Shown here piece after piece: positions 7,615-17,019 of a DNA stretch of 64,000 bases. The stretch spans positions 248,001 through 312,000 of the forward strand of contig CAVPRS010000002.1 in the NCBI GenBank assembly GCA_963707895.1, written 5' to 3'. Origin of the DNA: Fodinibacter sp963707895. GTDB taxonomy: Bacteria > Actinomycetota > Actinomycetes > Actinomycetales > Dermatophilaceae. The notes under the pieces were generated by a model, which did not search any database, was not told the origin of the DNA, and saw only the letters and a program-made list of their open reading frames with translations. A program made the position numbers and the translations under genes. Position 1 is the stretch's first letter. Each line of letters begins with the position of its first letter.

Positions 7615-10600
7615 CCCGGATGCGGGCCGGGTAGCGCTCGCCGACGACGACCTCGGTGACGTCGGCGGCGTCGCGGTCGAGCGCGTCGAGGTCGGCGGTC
7701 GCCGTGAGCTCGGCGGCGAGGGTCTCACCCGCGACGAGCTCACGGTGTCCGACGGCGGCGCGGTAGACGAACTCGGCGCCGGCGACCTCCAGGGTGATCC
7801 GGTCCGACACGTCGAACCCGGCGTCGCGCCGGGCCTGCTGCACCGCGCGCACCAGGTCCCGCGCGGCACCCTCGACCTCGAGCTCGGGGCTGACGTCGGT
7901 GTCGAGCACGACGAACCCACCACCGGGCAGCATCGCGGTCACGTGCGTGCCGGCCTGCTCGGCGTCGACGACCGTCTCGACGACGTACTCACCCTCGACC
8001 AGGGCGAGCCCGCCCGAGGTGACCGTGCCGTCGTCGGCCACCGACCAGTCGCCGGTCTTGCTGCCCCGGATGGCCGTCTGCACCTCGCGGCCCAGCCGCG
8101 GGCCTGCGGCCCGCGCGTTGACGACGAGCCGCTGGCTGATGCCGAAGTCGGACCCGTGCGCCTCGGCGACGTCGAGGACGGTGACGTCCTTGACGTTGAG
8201 CTCGTCGGCGACGATGCCCGCGAACGGTCGCAGACCCTCGGGGTCGTTCGTGACGACGGTGAGCCGGGGCAGCGGCAGGCGCACCCGCAGCTTCTCCGCC
8301 TTGCGCAGCGAGGAGCCGGTGGAGCAGACGGCCCGCACCTGGTCCATGGCCGCGACGAGTCCGTCGTCGCGCGGCAGGTCCGCCGCGGACGGCCAGTCCT
8401 CGAGGTGCACCGACCGGCCGCCGGTGAGGCCGCGCCAGATCTCCTCGGTGACCAGGGGCAGCAGCGGGGCACAGACCCGGGTGAGCACCTCGAGCGTGGT
8501 GTAGAGCGTGTCGAAGGCGGCCTCGGTGGCTGCCGTCTCCCCGGACCCGGTGTCCCAGAACCGTTCCCGGGAGCGGCGGATGTACCAGTTCGTCATCCCG
8601 TCGACGAACTGGCGCACCGACTCGCAGGCGCCCGGGATGTCGTAGGTGTCCATCTGGCCCTGCACCGTCTCGACCAGGTCGCCCAGCTTCGCGAGGAGGT
8701 AGCGGTCGAGTGGGTCGGTCGACGCGGTGGAGCGCTTGGCGACATACCCCTGCCCGCCGTTGGCGGCGTTGGCATAGAGGCTGAAGAAGTACCAGCTGTT
8801 CCACAGCGGGATGAGGACCTGGCGGACGCCCTCGCGGATGCCCTCCTCGGTGACGATCAGGTTGCTGCCGCGCAGGATGCCGCTCGACATGAGGAACCAG
8901 CGCATGGCGTCGGCGCCGTCGCGGTTGAACACCTCGGACACGTCCGGGTAGTTCTTCAGCGACTTGCTCATCTTCTGCCCGTCGCTGCCGAGCACGATGC
9001 CGTGGCTGACGCACGACGAGAACGCCGGCCGGTCGAAGAGCGCGGTGGCCAGCACGTGCAGCGTGTAGAACCAGCCGCGGGTCTGCCCGATGTACTCGAC
9101 GATGAAGTCACCCGGGAAGTGGTGCTCGAACCACTCGGCGTTCTCGAACGGGTAGTGCACCTGCGCGAACGACATCGAGCCGGAGTCGAACCACACGTCG
9201 AGGACGTCCTCGACGCGCCGCATCGTGGAGTTGCCGGTCGGGTCGTCGGGGTTGGGCCGGGTCAGGTGGTCGATGAACGGCCGGTGCAGGTCGGGCTCGC
9301 CGTGCTCGTTGAGGGGCATCCGGCCGAAGTCGCGCTCCAGCTCCTCGAAGGAGCCGTACACGTCGATCCGCGGGTAGGCGGGGTTGTCGGAGCGCCACAC
9401 CGGGATCGGGCTGCCCCAGAACCGGTTCCGTGAGATCGACCAGTCGCGGGCGTTCTCGAGCCACTTGCCGAACTGGCCGTCCTTGACGTGCTCGGGCGCC
9501 CAGGTGATCTGCTGGTTGAGCTCGACCATGCGGTCCTTGAACTTGGTCACCTCGACGAACCACGACGAGACCGCCATGTAGATGAGGGGCTCGCGGCAGC
9601 GCCAGCAGTGCGGGTAGCTGTGGTCGTAGGTCTCGCGGCGCAGCAGCACGGTTCCGGCGGTGACCGAGCCGTGGTCGCCCTGCCCGGCCGTCGCCGCCTT
9701 GAGGTGCTCGATGACCATGGCGTTGGCGTCGAAGACGTGCAGGCCCTCGTAGTCGGCGACCGGGAAGGTGAACCTGCCGTCGGGGCCGACGGGCACGACC
9801 GGCGCGATGCCGTGCTGGTCGGTGAGCTGCTTGTCCTCCTCACCGAAGGCGGGCGCGATGTGCACGATGCCGGTGCCGTCATCCGTCGTGACGTAGTCGG
9901 CGGCGAGGACGACGTGCGACCTGGCGTGGCCCAGGTAGTAGGAGAACGGCGGGGTGTAGGCACGCCCGACGAGGTCGCTGCCCTTGAGCCGCTCGACGAC
10001 CCGCTCGGCGGCGTCGTCGCCGAGCTCACGGCTGTAGGCGGACAGGCGCGCCTCGGCGAGCAGGTAGCGCTCGGTGCGCCCCGTGAAGTCCGACTCGACG
10101 ACGACGTAGTCGATGTCGGGGCGCACGGCCATCGCGAGGTTGCTCGGCAGCGTCCACGGCGTGGTGGTCCAGATCAGCGCCAGCTCACCCGTCTCGAGGC
10201 GGTAGCCGACGGTGACCGCGGGGTCCTGGCGGTTCTTGTAGACCTCCTCGTCCATCCGCAGCTCGTGGTTGCTCAGGGGCGTCTGGTCGTTCCAGCAGTA
10301 GGGCAGGCAGCGGAAGCCCTCGTAGACCAGGCCCTTGTCGTAGAGCGTCTTGAACGCCCAGAGCACCGACTCCATGAAGGTGGGGTTGAGCGTCTTGTAG
10401 TCGTTGTCGAAGTCGACCCAGCGAGCCTGGCGGGTGACGTAGTCGCGCCACTCGCCGGTGTACTTCATCACCGACTCGCGGCACTTGGCGTTGAAGGTCT
10501 CGATCCCCAGCTCGAGGATCTCCTCCTTGGTCTTGATGCCGAGCTGGCTCATCGCCTCGAGCTCGGCGGGCAGCCCGTGGGTGTCCCAGCCGAACCGGCG

Positions 10601-10894
10601 CTCGACGCGGCGGCCGCGCATCGTCTCGTAGCGGGGGACGATGTCCTTGACGTAGCCGGTGAGCAGGTGGCCGTAGTGGGGCAGCCCGTTGGCGAAGGGC
10701 GGGCCGTCGTAGAAGACGAACTCGTTCGCGCCGTCCTCTCCGGTCGGGCGGTTGGCCACCGACGCCGCGAAGGTGTCGTCGGCCGCCCAGCGCGCGAGCA
10801 CGGCATCCTCGATCTGCGGGAACCGGGGGCTCGCGGGCACGCCGAACGCGGCGCCGGTGTGCTCACCGGTGGTGGAGACCTTGGGGTACGTCAT
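7601..10894 (-). CDS. ileS: isoleucine--tRNA ligase
   Basis: A 1097-residue class I aminoacyl-tRNA synthetase that charges tRNA-Ile. The HIGH signature appears as HYGH (residues 73-76, after FANGLP) and the KMSKS loop as QKMSKSLKN near residue 640. The editing domain lies between them (WTTTPWTLPSN) and the anticodon-binding domain follows. The HYGH-type sequence and the long C-terminal domain match the eukaryote-like IleS group typical of actinobacteria, known to be less sensitive to mupirocin. The start is the ATG at 10894, preceded by GGAG. It is controlled by the T-box leader just upstream. Confidence 0.97.
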   Translation of the reverse strand: MTYPKVSTTGEHTGAAFGVPASPRFPQIEDAVLARWAADDTFAASVANRPTGEDGANEFVFYDGPPFANGLPHYGHLLTGYVKDIVPRYETMRGRRVERRFGWDTHGLPAELEAMSQLGIKTKEEILELGIETFNAKCRESVMKYTGEWRDYVTRQARWVDFDNDYKTLNPTFMESVLWAFKTLYDKGLVYEGFRCLPYCWNDQTPLSNHELRMDEEVYKNRQDPAVTVGYRLETGELALIWTTTPWTLPSNLAMAVRPDIDYVVVESDFTGRTERYLLAEARLSAYSRELGDDAAERVVERLKGSDLVGRAYTPPFSYYLGHARSHVVLAADYVTTDDGTGIVHIAPAFGEEDKQLTDQHGIAPVVPVGPDGRFTFPVADYEGLHVFDANAMVIEHLKAATAGQGDHGSVTAGTVLLRRETYDHSYPHCWRCREPLIYMAVSSWFVEVTKFKDRMVELNQQITWAPEHVKDGQFGKWLENARDWSISRNRFWGSPIPVWRSDNPAYPRIDVYGSFEELERDFGRMPLNEHGEPDLHRPFIDHLTRPNPDDPTGNSTMRRVEDVLDVWFDSGSMSFAQVHYPFENAEWFEHHFPGDFIVEYIGQTRGWFYTLHVLATALFDRPAFSSCVSHGIVLGSDGQKMSKSLKNYPDVSEVFNRDGADAMRWFLMSSGILRGSNLIVTEEGIREGVRQVLIPLWNSWYFFSLYANAANGGQGYVAKRSTASTDPLDRYLLAKLGDLVETVQGQMDTYDIPGACESVRQFVDGMTNWYIRRSRERFWDTGSGETAATEAAFDTLYTTLEVLTRVCAPLLPLVTEEIWRGLTGGRSVHLEDWPSAADLPRDDGLVAAMDQVRAVCSTGSSLRKAEKLRVRLPLPRLTVVTNDPEGLRPFAGIVADELNVKDVTVLDVAEAHGSDFGISQRLVVNARAAGPRLGREVQTAIRGSKTGDWSVADDGTVTSGGLALVEGEYVVETVVDAEQAGTHVTAMLPGGGFVVLDTDVSPELEVEGAARDLVRAVQQARRDAGFDVSDRITLEVAGAEFVYRAAVGHRELVAGETLAAELTATADLDALDRDAADVTEVVVGERYPARIRVTRR

Positions 10895-10959
10895 GGGTGT
10901 TGCTCCTGCGGTCGTCGACTCGTCGTGCTCGGGACGAGGACGAAGGGTGACGGCCCGGC

Positions 10960-11140
10960 GGATGCCGGTTCCGCGCACCTCCGCGGTACCACCTCGCTTG
11001 CCACCGCCGGGGCGGTGACCGCTCTTGTGCCAGGTCGTGACGTGACCCGGACGTCCGGTTCTAGTGAGGACCTTGGGCGGATGCCGTGGGGTCCCGTTCT
11101 TCCGGAGGCTCGCCGCTGATGACGGCTCGAACGCCTGTGG
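10960..11140 (-). ncRNA. T-box riboswitch of ileS
   Basis: The minus strand contains the invariant T-box sequence AGGTGGTACCGCGG (complement of 10981-10994), which pairs with the free 3' end of uncharged tRNA. It stands about 87 bases before the ileS ATG. Upstream stems include a GGTCACCGCC/GGCGGTG helix and a GACGTCC-type helix. No U-tract terminator is seen and the ileS ribosome-binding site follows, which fits the translational (sequestrator) T-boxes known for actinobacterial ileS. An ATC near 11118 could be the isoleucine specifier, but the Stem I fold was not computed. The 5' boundary is approximate. Confidence 0.85.
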
Positions 11141-11381
11141 TGGGGAGTCTACCGGCGGTTCGAGGATGCGCGCGCCGGGCTTTCCCCCGCCTCCCACGCT
11201 GGATGCTGTCGCCAGGCCCCGCAGTGTCCGTGCGTTCTGCCCCGCGAACGATGTGTCGGAGCTGACCGGCTCCCGCCGCACCACGGTAAGTCGGTGCTGG
11301 ACAGGCTGGTTGGTGCCGCCGGAGGGGTCTGTCGGTGCTGCCGTCTAGTGTTCGAGGTAGCAGATCAGGGGGTGACTGGCG

Positions 11382-13127
11382 GTGGGTCCGGAGCAGGTGG
11401 TGGCGGGCGCTGATGCGGCGGTGGCCGCGTTGACTGCGGTGGTGGTGCCGTCGGGGGTGGCCGGGTCGCGCTCACAGTGGGCGGGTGTGGTGGGGTCGTT
11501 GCAGCGGGTGATCGACGTGGCGTCGGCGGTGCAGGATGCCGCGATCGTGCGGTTGGCGGCGATCGAGGCGGAGTACCTGGAGGACGGCACCGAGGTGGAG
11601 TGCCACCGGGGGTTGGGGCACGTGGCGTTGGACGCGCCGGCGATCCTGTCGGGGGTGCTTGCGGTCTCCGCGGTGCACGCCGAGCACCGGGTGGCTTCGG
11701 CGGTGCGTTGGCGGCCGACGGGCCGCCGGGCAGCGCGGGCGAGTCGGGGCTGGGTGGGTTGCACGCGGCGATGGGGTCGGGCCGGCTCGACGCCTACCGG
11801 GCCGGTGTCATCGCGCAGGAGCTGGAGGCGGCACCGCCGCAGGTGCGTGCGAGCGTGGTGGCTCTGCTCCAGCGGCACTTCGAGGTCGAGGATGCCGCGC
11901 ACCTGCGGCGGCGGTGTCGGCGGGCGTTGGCCCGGATCAGCCCGGACCTGCTGCGCCAGCGGGCGCTGCGGGCTCGGGCGTCGTGCGGGTTGCGGCGCTG
12001 GGTCGAGGAGCCGGGGGTGGACCGGTGGGAGGGCACCTTCCCCTCCGAGGACGCCGCCCGGGCGTGGGCGGCGATCGACGCCCTGGCGCGCCGCTACGTC
12101 GCCGACGGTGTCTGCTCGGGCATCGAGGGCGCCCGCGGCAAGGCGCTGACCGACCTGGTCGCCGGCAACGCCACCATCGACACCGTGCTGACCCTGACCG
12201 TCCCGGCCACTGTCGTCCCCGGCGGCATCCAGAAGCTGGACCCCGGCCGACCCGCCACCGTTGTCACCGGCCCTGGCCGAAGTGCGGACTCGGGTGCGCC
12301 CGGTGATGGTGCTGTCGGTGCAGCCGACGCTGGCCTGGTCGAGGTTCGCGGTCCTGCGGGGAACCAGCCGGTGCTCGTCTCCCGCTCCTGGGTCACCGAG
12401 TTGGCCGGTGCCAGCTCTGGCGCCGGATCGGGCGCCACAAGGGTGGAGGTGGCGCCCTGCCACCCCGACACCGGCGCCCTGCAGGACCCCGGCTCCGGAG
12501 CCCCCACGTACCGGCCGTCGACACGCATTGCGAACCTGGTGCGGGCCCGGGACCGGCGCTGCCGCTTCCCCGGCTGCACGTCGCCGCCGTGTTCTGCGAC
12601 CTCGACCACGTCCGGCCCTGGCCGGCCGGACCCACCAACGACACCAACCTGATCTGCCTGTGCCGACGCCACCACCGGGTCAAACAACGACCCGGCTGGC
12701 ACGCGTGCTCGCCACCGACGGCATCGCCACCTGGACCGACCCCACCGGCCGAACCCGCACCACCCACCCCGCCGACGCCCTAAGCACCACTCTCCTGACC
12801 GGTGACGCGCTAGGCACGACCGCCCGGACCGGCGACGCGACCCGGTCGGCCACCGCAACCGAACCCAGCTCCACCCGCACCCATGCTCCCGACCGACCAC
12901 ACAGCGACCTCGAGTTCCGCCTCGAGCACCGCCTTGCTCCGACACCGGACCCGAGCCGACGACGCGCCGGAGGGCGCCACGACTGGCCAGACGACCTCGG
13001 TCGCCGCCACCGGGTCGAGCTCGTCCCCTCGACCGCAGCTGCTCTGGTCGAGGTCACCAGCGACTGGCCCCATTGGCGAGCCGGAAGTACCCGGCGACAC
13101 CACGACCACGATCCTCCACCGTTCTGA
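11382..13127 (+). pseudogene. DUF222/HNH endonuclease domain protein, frameshifted
   Basis: This resembles the DUF222 plus HNH family common in actinobacteria. Helical DUF222 sequence starts at the GTG at 11382. The open frame then changes near 11720, 12590 and 12705, each as if one base were missing. The pieces give a coherent protein: LHAAMGSGRLDAYRAG, then STRIANLVRARDRRCRFPGC, then FCDLDHVRPWPAGPTNDTNLICLCRRHH (HNH site) and a tail. No internal stops lie within the correct pieces. Such genes are repetitive in these genomes, so both decay and assembly error are possible. Function is unknown. Confidence 0.75.
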
Positions 13128-13129
13128 GC

Positions 13130-13160
13130 ACTGGCGCGGTCAGGAGTACTGGCGCGGTCA
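13130..13160 (+). repeat. 13-bp direct repeat before the riboswitch
   Basis: ACTGGCGCGGTCA occurs at 13130-13142 and again at 13148-13160, each followed by a GAG triplet, giving an 18-base period. It lies just after the HNH gene and upstream of a possible -10 (TAGAGT, 13193-13198) for the riboswitch transcript. It could be a regulator site or a chance tandem duplication. Confidence 0.4.
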
Positions 13161-13199
13161 CGAGCGCCGGCGCCGGCACGTCTCCCAGGGGGTAGAGTC

Positions 13200-13375
13200 T
13201 GGCCGTCGTCCTCGTGGCGACACCCACACGCACCTGTATGGGGGAAGCCGGTTCGAGTCCGGCACTGTCCCGCAGCCGTGGGTCGCGACGTCACGTCGCG
13301 ACAAGTCGGAATGCCCGGCAGGTGCGAGCGGCTCCACCACACCCGTCGAGGATCACGGGACGGAGCCCGAGTGAC
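13200..13375 (+). ncRNA. cobalamin (AdoCbl) riboswitch
   Basis: The conserved cobalamin-aptamer core is present: GGGAAGCCGG, then GAGTCCGGCACTG, then TCCCGCAGCCGTG (about 13242-13280). GCACCTG (about 13230) pairs with CAGGTGC (about 13319-13325), closing the aptamer. A GC-rich hairpin around TCACGGG and CCCGAGTGA (13353-13374) follows and could be the expression platform, either terminator-like or sequestering. It precedes the surface B12-binding-like gene and the ECF transporter, so high B12 should shut the locus down. Helix boundaries were not computed. Confidence 0.9.
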
Positions 13376-13429
13376 CGGGTCTTTCCGGCGTTCGGGCATC
13401 ACGTCCGGGAACGCTCAAGGAAGGCACCG

Positions 13430-15009
13430 ATGTCCACCCCCACCACCGCCCGGGGCGCGCTGCTGCGCCGTGCCGGGACCCTGCTCGTCGCCGCCGTGCT
13501 CATCGGTGCCCCCGCGAGCGCCGCCCTGGCCGACCCCACGGCCGGCCCGACCGCGGAGGCGAGCCCCACGCCATCCGTCTCGGTGACGGCCACGCCCGAT
13601 GCGAGCCCGTCGGCCGAGGCGAGCCCCACCGCCAGCCCGTCGGACACCACGTCGCCGACCCCCACCAGCCCGGCCCCGTCGCCGAGCGCTCCGGCGCCGT
13701 CGACCAGCACCACGCGCGGCACCGCGCCGACGACCACCCCGACACCGGCCGACCAGCGCGTCGCGGGTCTCTCCGCCCAGCAGCTCGCCGATGCCGCCGC
13801 CGCGGCCGCCCCGCAGGGCGCCTATGCCGCCGACTTCATCGCGCGCACGCTCGCCGCCGGTGACGACCACTACGTCTACCCCAACTCGACCTTCTTCGAC
13901 GGCGGCAACACCATCGACGCAGTCCTCGCGCTCGAGCGGGGTCGGTTCCGGCGAGGACCAGGCAGATGCCTCGTTCGCCTACCTCGAGGACAACCTCGGC
14001 GAGCTACATCGGCACCGACTTCGGCTCGCTCTACGCGGGATCCATCGCGAAGACCCTGCTCGCCGTCGTCGCCCACGGCGGCGACCCGACCGACTTCGGC
14101 GGCCACGACCTGGTCGAGGAGCTGCAGGCCGCCGAGGGCGCCGTCGAGCCCGGTCGGTTCTCCGACCTCCCGGTCGACTGCGGGTTCGACCCGTGCGACT
14201 ACTCGAACACCATCGGCCAGTCCCTGGCGATCATCGCGCTGCTGCGCGCCGGTGAGGGACGTCTACGTCCACGTCCGTGGAGCTTCCTCCTCGCCCAGCA
14301 GTGCGGTGACGGCGGTTTCCGGGATCTCGATGGACGGCCAGGCGTGCACCAGCGAGGCCGACGCCACCGCGTTCGCCGCCCAGGCCCTGATCGCCGCCGG
14401 CTCGGCTGCCGCGGCGGCCGACGGGCTCGACTGGCTCGCCGACGCGCAGGACGTCGCCAGCGGCGGCTTCGCCAGCGCCGACGGCGCGCTGAACGCGAAC
14501 ACCACGGGCGTGGCCGCGCAGGCCTTCGCCGCCGGCGGTCGCAACACCGGCTCGCCGACGCCCAGGCGTCCTCGTCTCGCTCCAGTACGACTGCACCGCC
14601 CCGTCGGCCCTGCGCGGCGGCATCGCGTTCTCGGCGGACGACCGGTCCGGCTCCACGCCGTCTCGGGACACCGACCTGCGGGCCACCCCGCAGGCCACCC
14701 TGGGCCTGTCGGGAGAGTCGCTGCGTCAGCGTGACGGCCGAGGGCTCCTCGAGCGGAACGAGGCCCTGCCCTGCGCCACGGCAACGGGCGTCGCCCACCC
14801 GACGCCCACCCGCGAGCGACTCCACCAGCGCGCCGACCGAGGCTGCCGGCGGGTCCGACCCCTCGAGCACCGTCGAGGCGTCGAGCCCCGGCGCTCTCGC
14901 CCAGACCGGCTCCGACCTGCTGCTCCCGGCCCTGCTCGGCCTGGCGCTCGTCGTCATCGGTGGCGTGGCCGTGTTCGCCTCGACCCGACGTCGGGGGGCA
15001 CACGCCTGA
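13430..15009 (+). pseudogene. surface-anchored alpha/alpha-toroid protein (transcobalamin alpha-domain-like), frameshifted
   Basis: The ATG at 13430 follows AAGGAAGG. A signal peptide (LLVAAVLIGAPASAALA) leads into a Ser/Thr/Pro stalk and then repeats of prenyltransferase/squalene-cyclase type, such as FLLAQQCGDGGF and DGLDWLADAQDVASGGF. The C-terminus is LAQTGS, a membrane helix and RRR, a sortase E-type anchor. The frame changes six times (near 13940, 14003, 14315, 14550, 14570, 14730), yet the pieces join into a coherent protein; removing one G at about 14316 restores GFRISMDGQACTSE. The B12 riboswitch and the DUF4430-like neighbour suggest a B12-binding role. Either decayed or poorly sequenced. 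Confidence 0.72.
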
Positions 15010-15876
15010 TGCGCCGCCCCGCGCCCCGTCCGCTCCGGCGCCTCGCCGGCGCCGTCGCCACCACGGGTCTGGCTCTTGCCGGCCTCGTCGTGGTGGCGGC
15101 CCCGGCGAGCGCCGCCGCCTGCTCGGGAACGTCGGGGGTCACCGTCGTCGTCGACACCGGCAGCTCGGTCAGCACGAAGTGCGCCTCGGGCGACCCCTCG
15201 TCGGCGCTCAAGGCGCTGACCGCGGCAGGGTTCTCGGTCACCTACCCCCAGCAGTACCCCGGGTCGGTGGTCTGCCGGATCAACGGCTACCCCTCCTCTG
15301 ACCCGTGCGTGCGGATGCCGCCCGGCGACGCCTACTGGGCCTTCTTCCACGCCAAGCGCGGTGGCAGCTGGGTCTACAGCTCGAGCGGTGTCGCCAGCTA
15401 CGACCCCGCTCCGGGCACGGTGGTGGGTTTCCGCTACGGGTCGGGGAAGCAGCCACGGGTGGCTCCGCCGGCCCCGACGAGGACCAGCACACCGGTGCCC
15501 ACCAAGAAGCCGACGCCGAAGCCGACGAAGACCACGTCGGCCCCCAAGCCCACGACTCCCAAGGCGACGCCGACATCGGGCAAAGCCACCTCGAGCACCG
15601 GGTCGACGCCGGGGACCGTGGGGGGCTCGGCGTCGACCCGGCCCAGCGCCACGGCGTCGGCGAGCGCCACGGCACCCGAGTCGGCGACCCCTTCGCCGAG
15701 CGCGACGGATGACGTGTCGGCGAGTCCCGAGCGCGACGGCATCCGACCTGGCCGCGGCGCCGACGTCGGGCGACGCCGACGGCGGCAACGGGCCCGGCAC
15801 GCTCATCGTGGGGGCGGCGCTGGTGCTGCTCGTGGCCGGCGGCGCCGCCTACGCCGCCCGGAAGCGACGCGCCTGA
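15009..15876 (+). pseudogene. secreted DUF4430-like (transcobalamin beta-domain-like) protein with C-terminal membrane anchor, one frameshift
   Basis: A signal peptide (LALAGLVVVAAPASA) is followed by a domain of about 110 residues: VTVVVDTGSSV, ALKALTAAGFSV, VVCRINGYPSSDPC, DAYWAFFHAKRGGSWVYSSSG and GTVVGFRYGSG. This matches DUF4430, the fold of the C-terminal domain of transcobalamin and intrinsic factor. A Pro/Lys/Thr-rich stalk and a C-terminal membrane helix (TLIVGAALVLLVAGGAAYAARKRR) follow, but the helix is in another frame. One extra C in the CCC near 15727 would explain this. The start overlaps the upstream stop (TGATG). It probably binds a corrinoid at the surface. Confidence 0.78.
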
Positions 15877-15891
15877 GGCGATGATGGTCCG

Positions 15892-17019
15892 ATGAGCACC
15901 ACCCTCCCCCGCGCGGTGCACCCCGCCGCGTGGTGGGGGTGGGCCGTCGGCATGGCGGTGGCGGTGAGCACGACCAACAACCCGCTCCTGCTGCTGCTCG
16001 CCCTCGCCGTCGTCGCGCTCGTCGTGGCGAACCGTCGCGGCACCTCGCCGTGGGCGCGCGCCTTCCGGCTCTACCTGTGGCTGGGGCTGTTCATCATCGT
16101 CGTGCGGGTCGTGCTGCACGTGCTCGTCGGGCTCAAGTTCGGCGAGATCGTGCTGTTCCACCTGCCCGAGGTGACCCTGCCCTCGTGGGCGGCCGGCATC
16201 CAGCTCGGTGGCACCGTCTACCTCGAGGGCGTCATCGGGGCTGCCGTGCTCGGCCTGCGGCTCGCGGTGATCATCGCCTGCATCGGCGCGGCCAACGCAC
16301 TGGCCAACCCGAAGCGGCTGCTGCGCTCGCTGCCGTCCGCCCTGCACGAGATCGGGTCCGCCGTGGTCGTCTCGGTGTCGGTGGCGCCACAGCTCGCCGA
16401 GAGCGTGCAGCGGGTGCGCCGGGCCCGTCAGCTGCGCGGCGACAGCACTCGCGGCATCCGCTCGGTGCCGTCGGTGGCACTCCCGGTGCTGGAGGACACC
16501 CTCGAGCGCTCGCTGCTCCTTGCCGCCGCGATGGACTCGCGCGGCTACGGACGGGCCGGGGCCGCGCCGACGTCGCACCGGATGCTGACCGGCGCGGTCA
16601 CCCTCGCCGGCCTCCTCGCGAGCGCGGTCGGCCTCTACGGCGTGCTCGACACGTCGACCCCGGCCGTCATGGGCACCCCGCTGCTGCTGGTGGGGCTCGC
16701 GCTCTCGGGGCTCGGGCTCTGGCTGGGCGGGCGGCACGTCGAGCGCAGCACCTACCGGCCCGACCCGTGGCGCGGGGCGGAGTGGCTGACCCTGGCCTGC
16801 GGCGTCGTGGCCGCCGCGGTGCTGGTCACCGTCTCGCGCACCGACCCCGAGGGCCTCGCGATGCCGCTGTCCCCCCTGTCCTTCCCACCGCTGCCACTGC
16901 CGGCCGTGCTCGGCCTGCTGGTCGGCGCGCTTCCCGCCTACCTGACTCCCGAGCCGCCGCGTCCGGCGTCCCGGGTCCCCCAGCGTGGCGCTCGCGAGGA
17001 GGTGAGCGCGCGTGGCTGA
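15892..17019 (+). CDS. ECF transporter T component (CbiQ-like)
   Basis: A 375-residue membrane protein with about six to eight helices. It carries the two coupling-helix motifs of EcfT proteins: RARQLRG in ESVQRVRRARQLRG near residue 183 and the later MDSRGYG near residue 218, which bind the ATPases. A six-helix core plus extra C-terminal hydrophobic segments make it longer than CbiQ itself. It begins 15 bases after the DUF4430-like gene and overlaps the ATPase gene by eight bases, so it belongs to the riboswitch-controlled operon. The likely substrate of the complex is B12 or another corrinoid, inferred from context. Confidence 0.88.
   Translation: MSTTLPRAVHPAAWWGWAVGMAVAVSTTNNPLLLLLALAVVALVVANRRGTSPWARAFRLYLWLGLFIIVVRVVLHVLVGLKFGEIVLFHLPEVTLPSWAAGIQLGGTVYLEGVIGAAVLGLRLAVIIACIGAANALANPKRLLRSLPSALHEIGSAVVVSVSVAPQLAESVQRVRRARQLRGDSTRGIRSVPSVALPVLEDTLERSLLLAAAMDSRGYGRAGAAPTSHRMLTGAVTLAGLLASAVGLYGVLDTSTPAVMGTPLLLVGLALSGLGLWLGGRHVERSTYRPDPWRGAEWLTLACGVVAAAVLVTVSRTDPEGLAMPLSPLSFPPLPLPAVLGLLVGALPAYLTPEPPRPASRVPQRGAREEVSARG

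Noticed and set aside
10895..11284. Longer N-terminal extension of IleS through the leader
   Set aside because: It would run through the T-box, and the ATG at 10894 has a proper ribosome-binding site and a normal IleS start.
11330..11366. Possible LexA/SOS box before the HNH gene (GTGTTCGA half-site)
   Set aside because: Only one half matches the actinobacterial SOS consensus; the other half does not.
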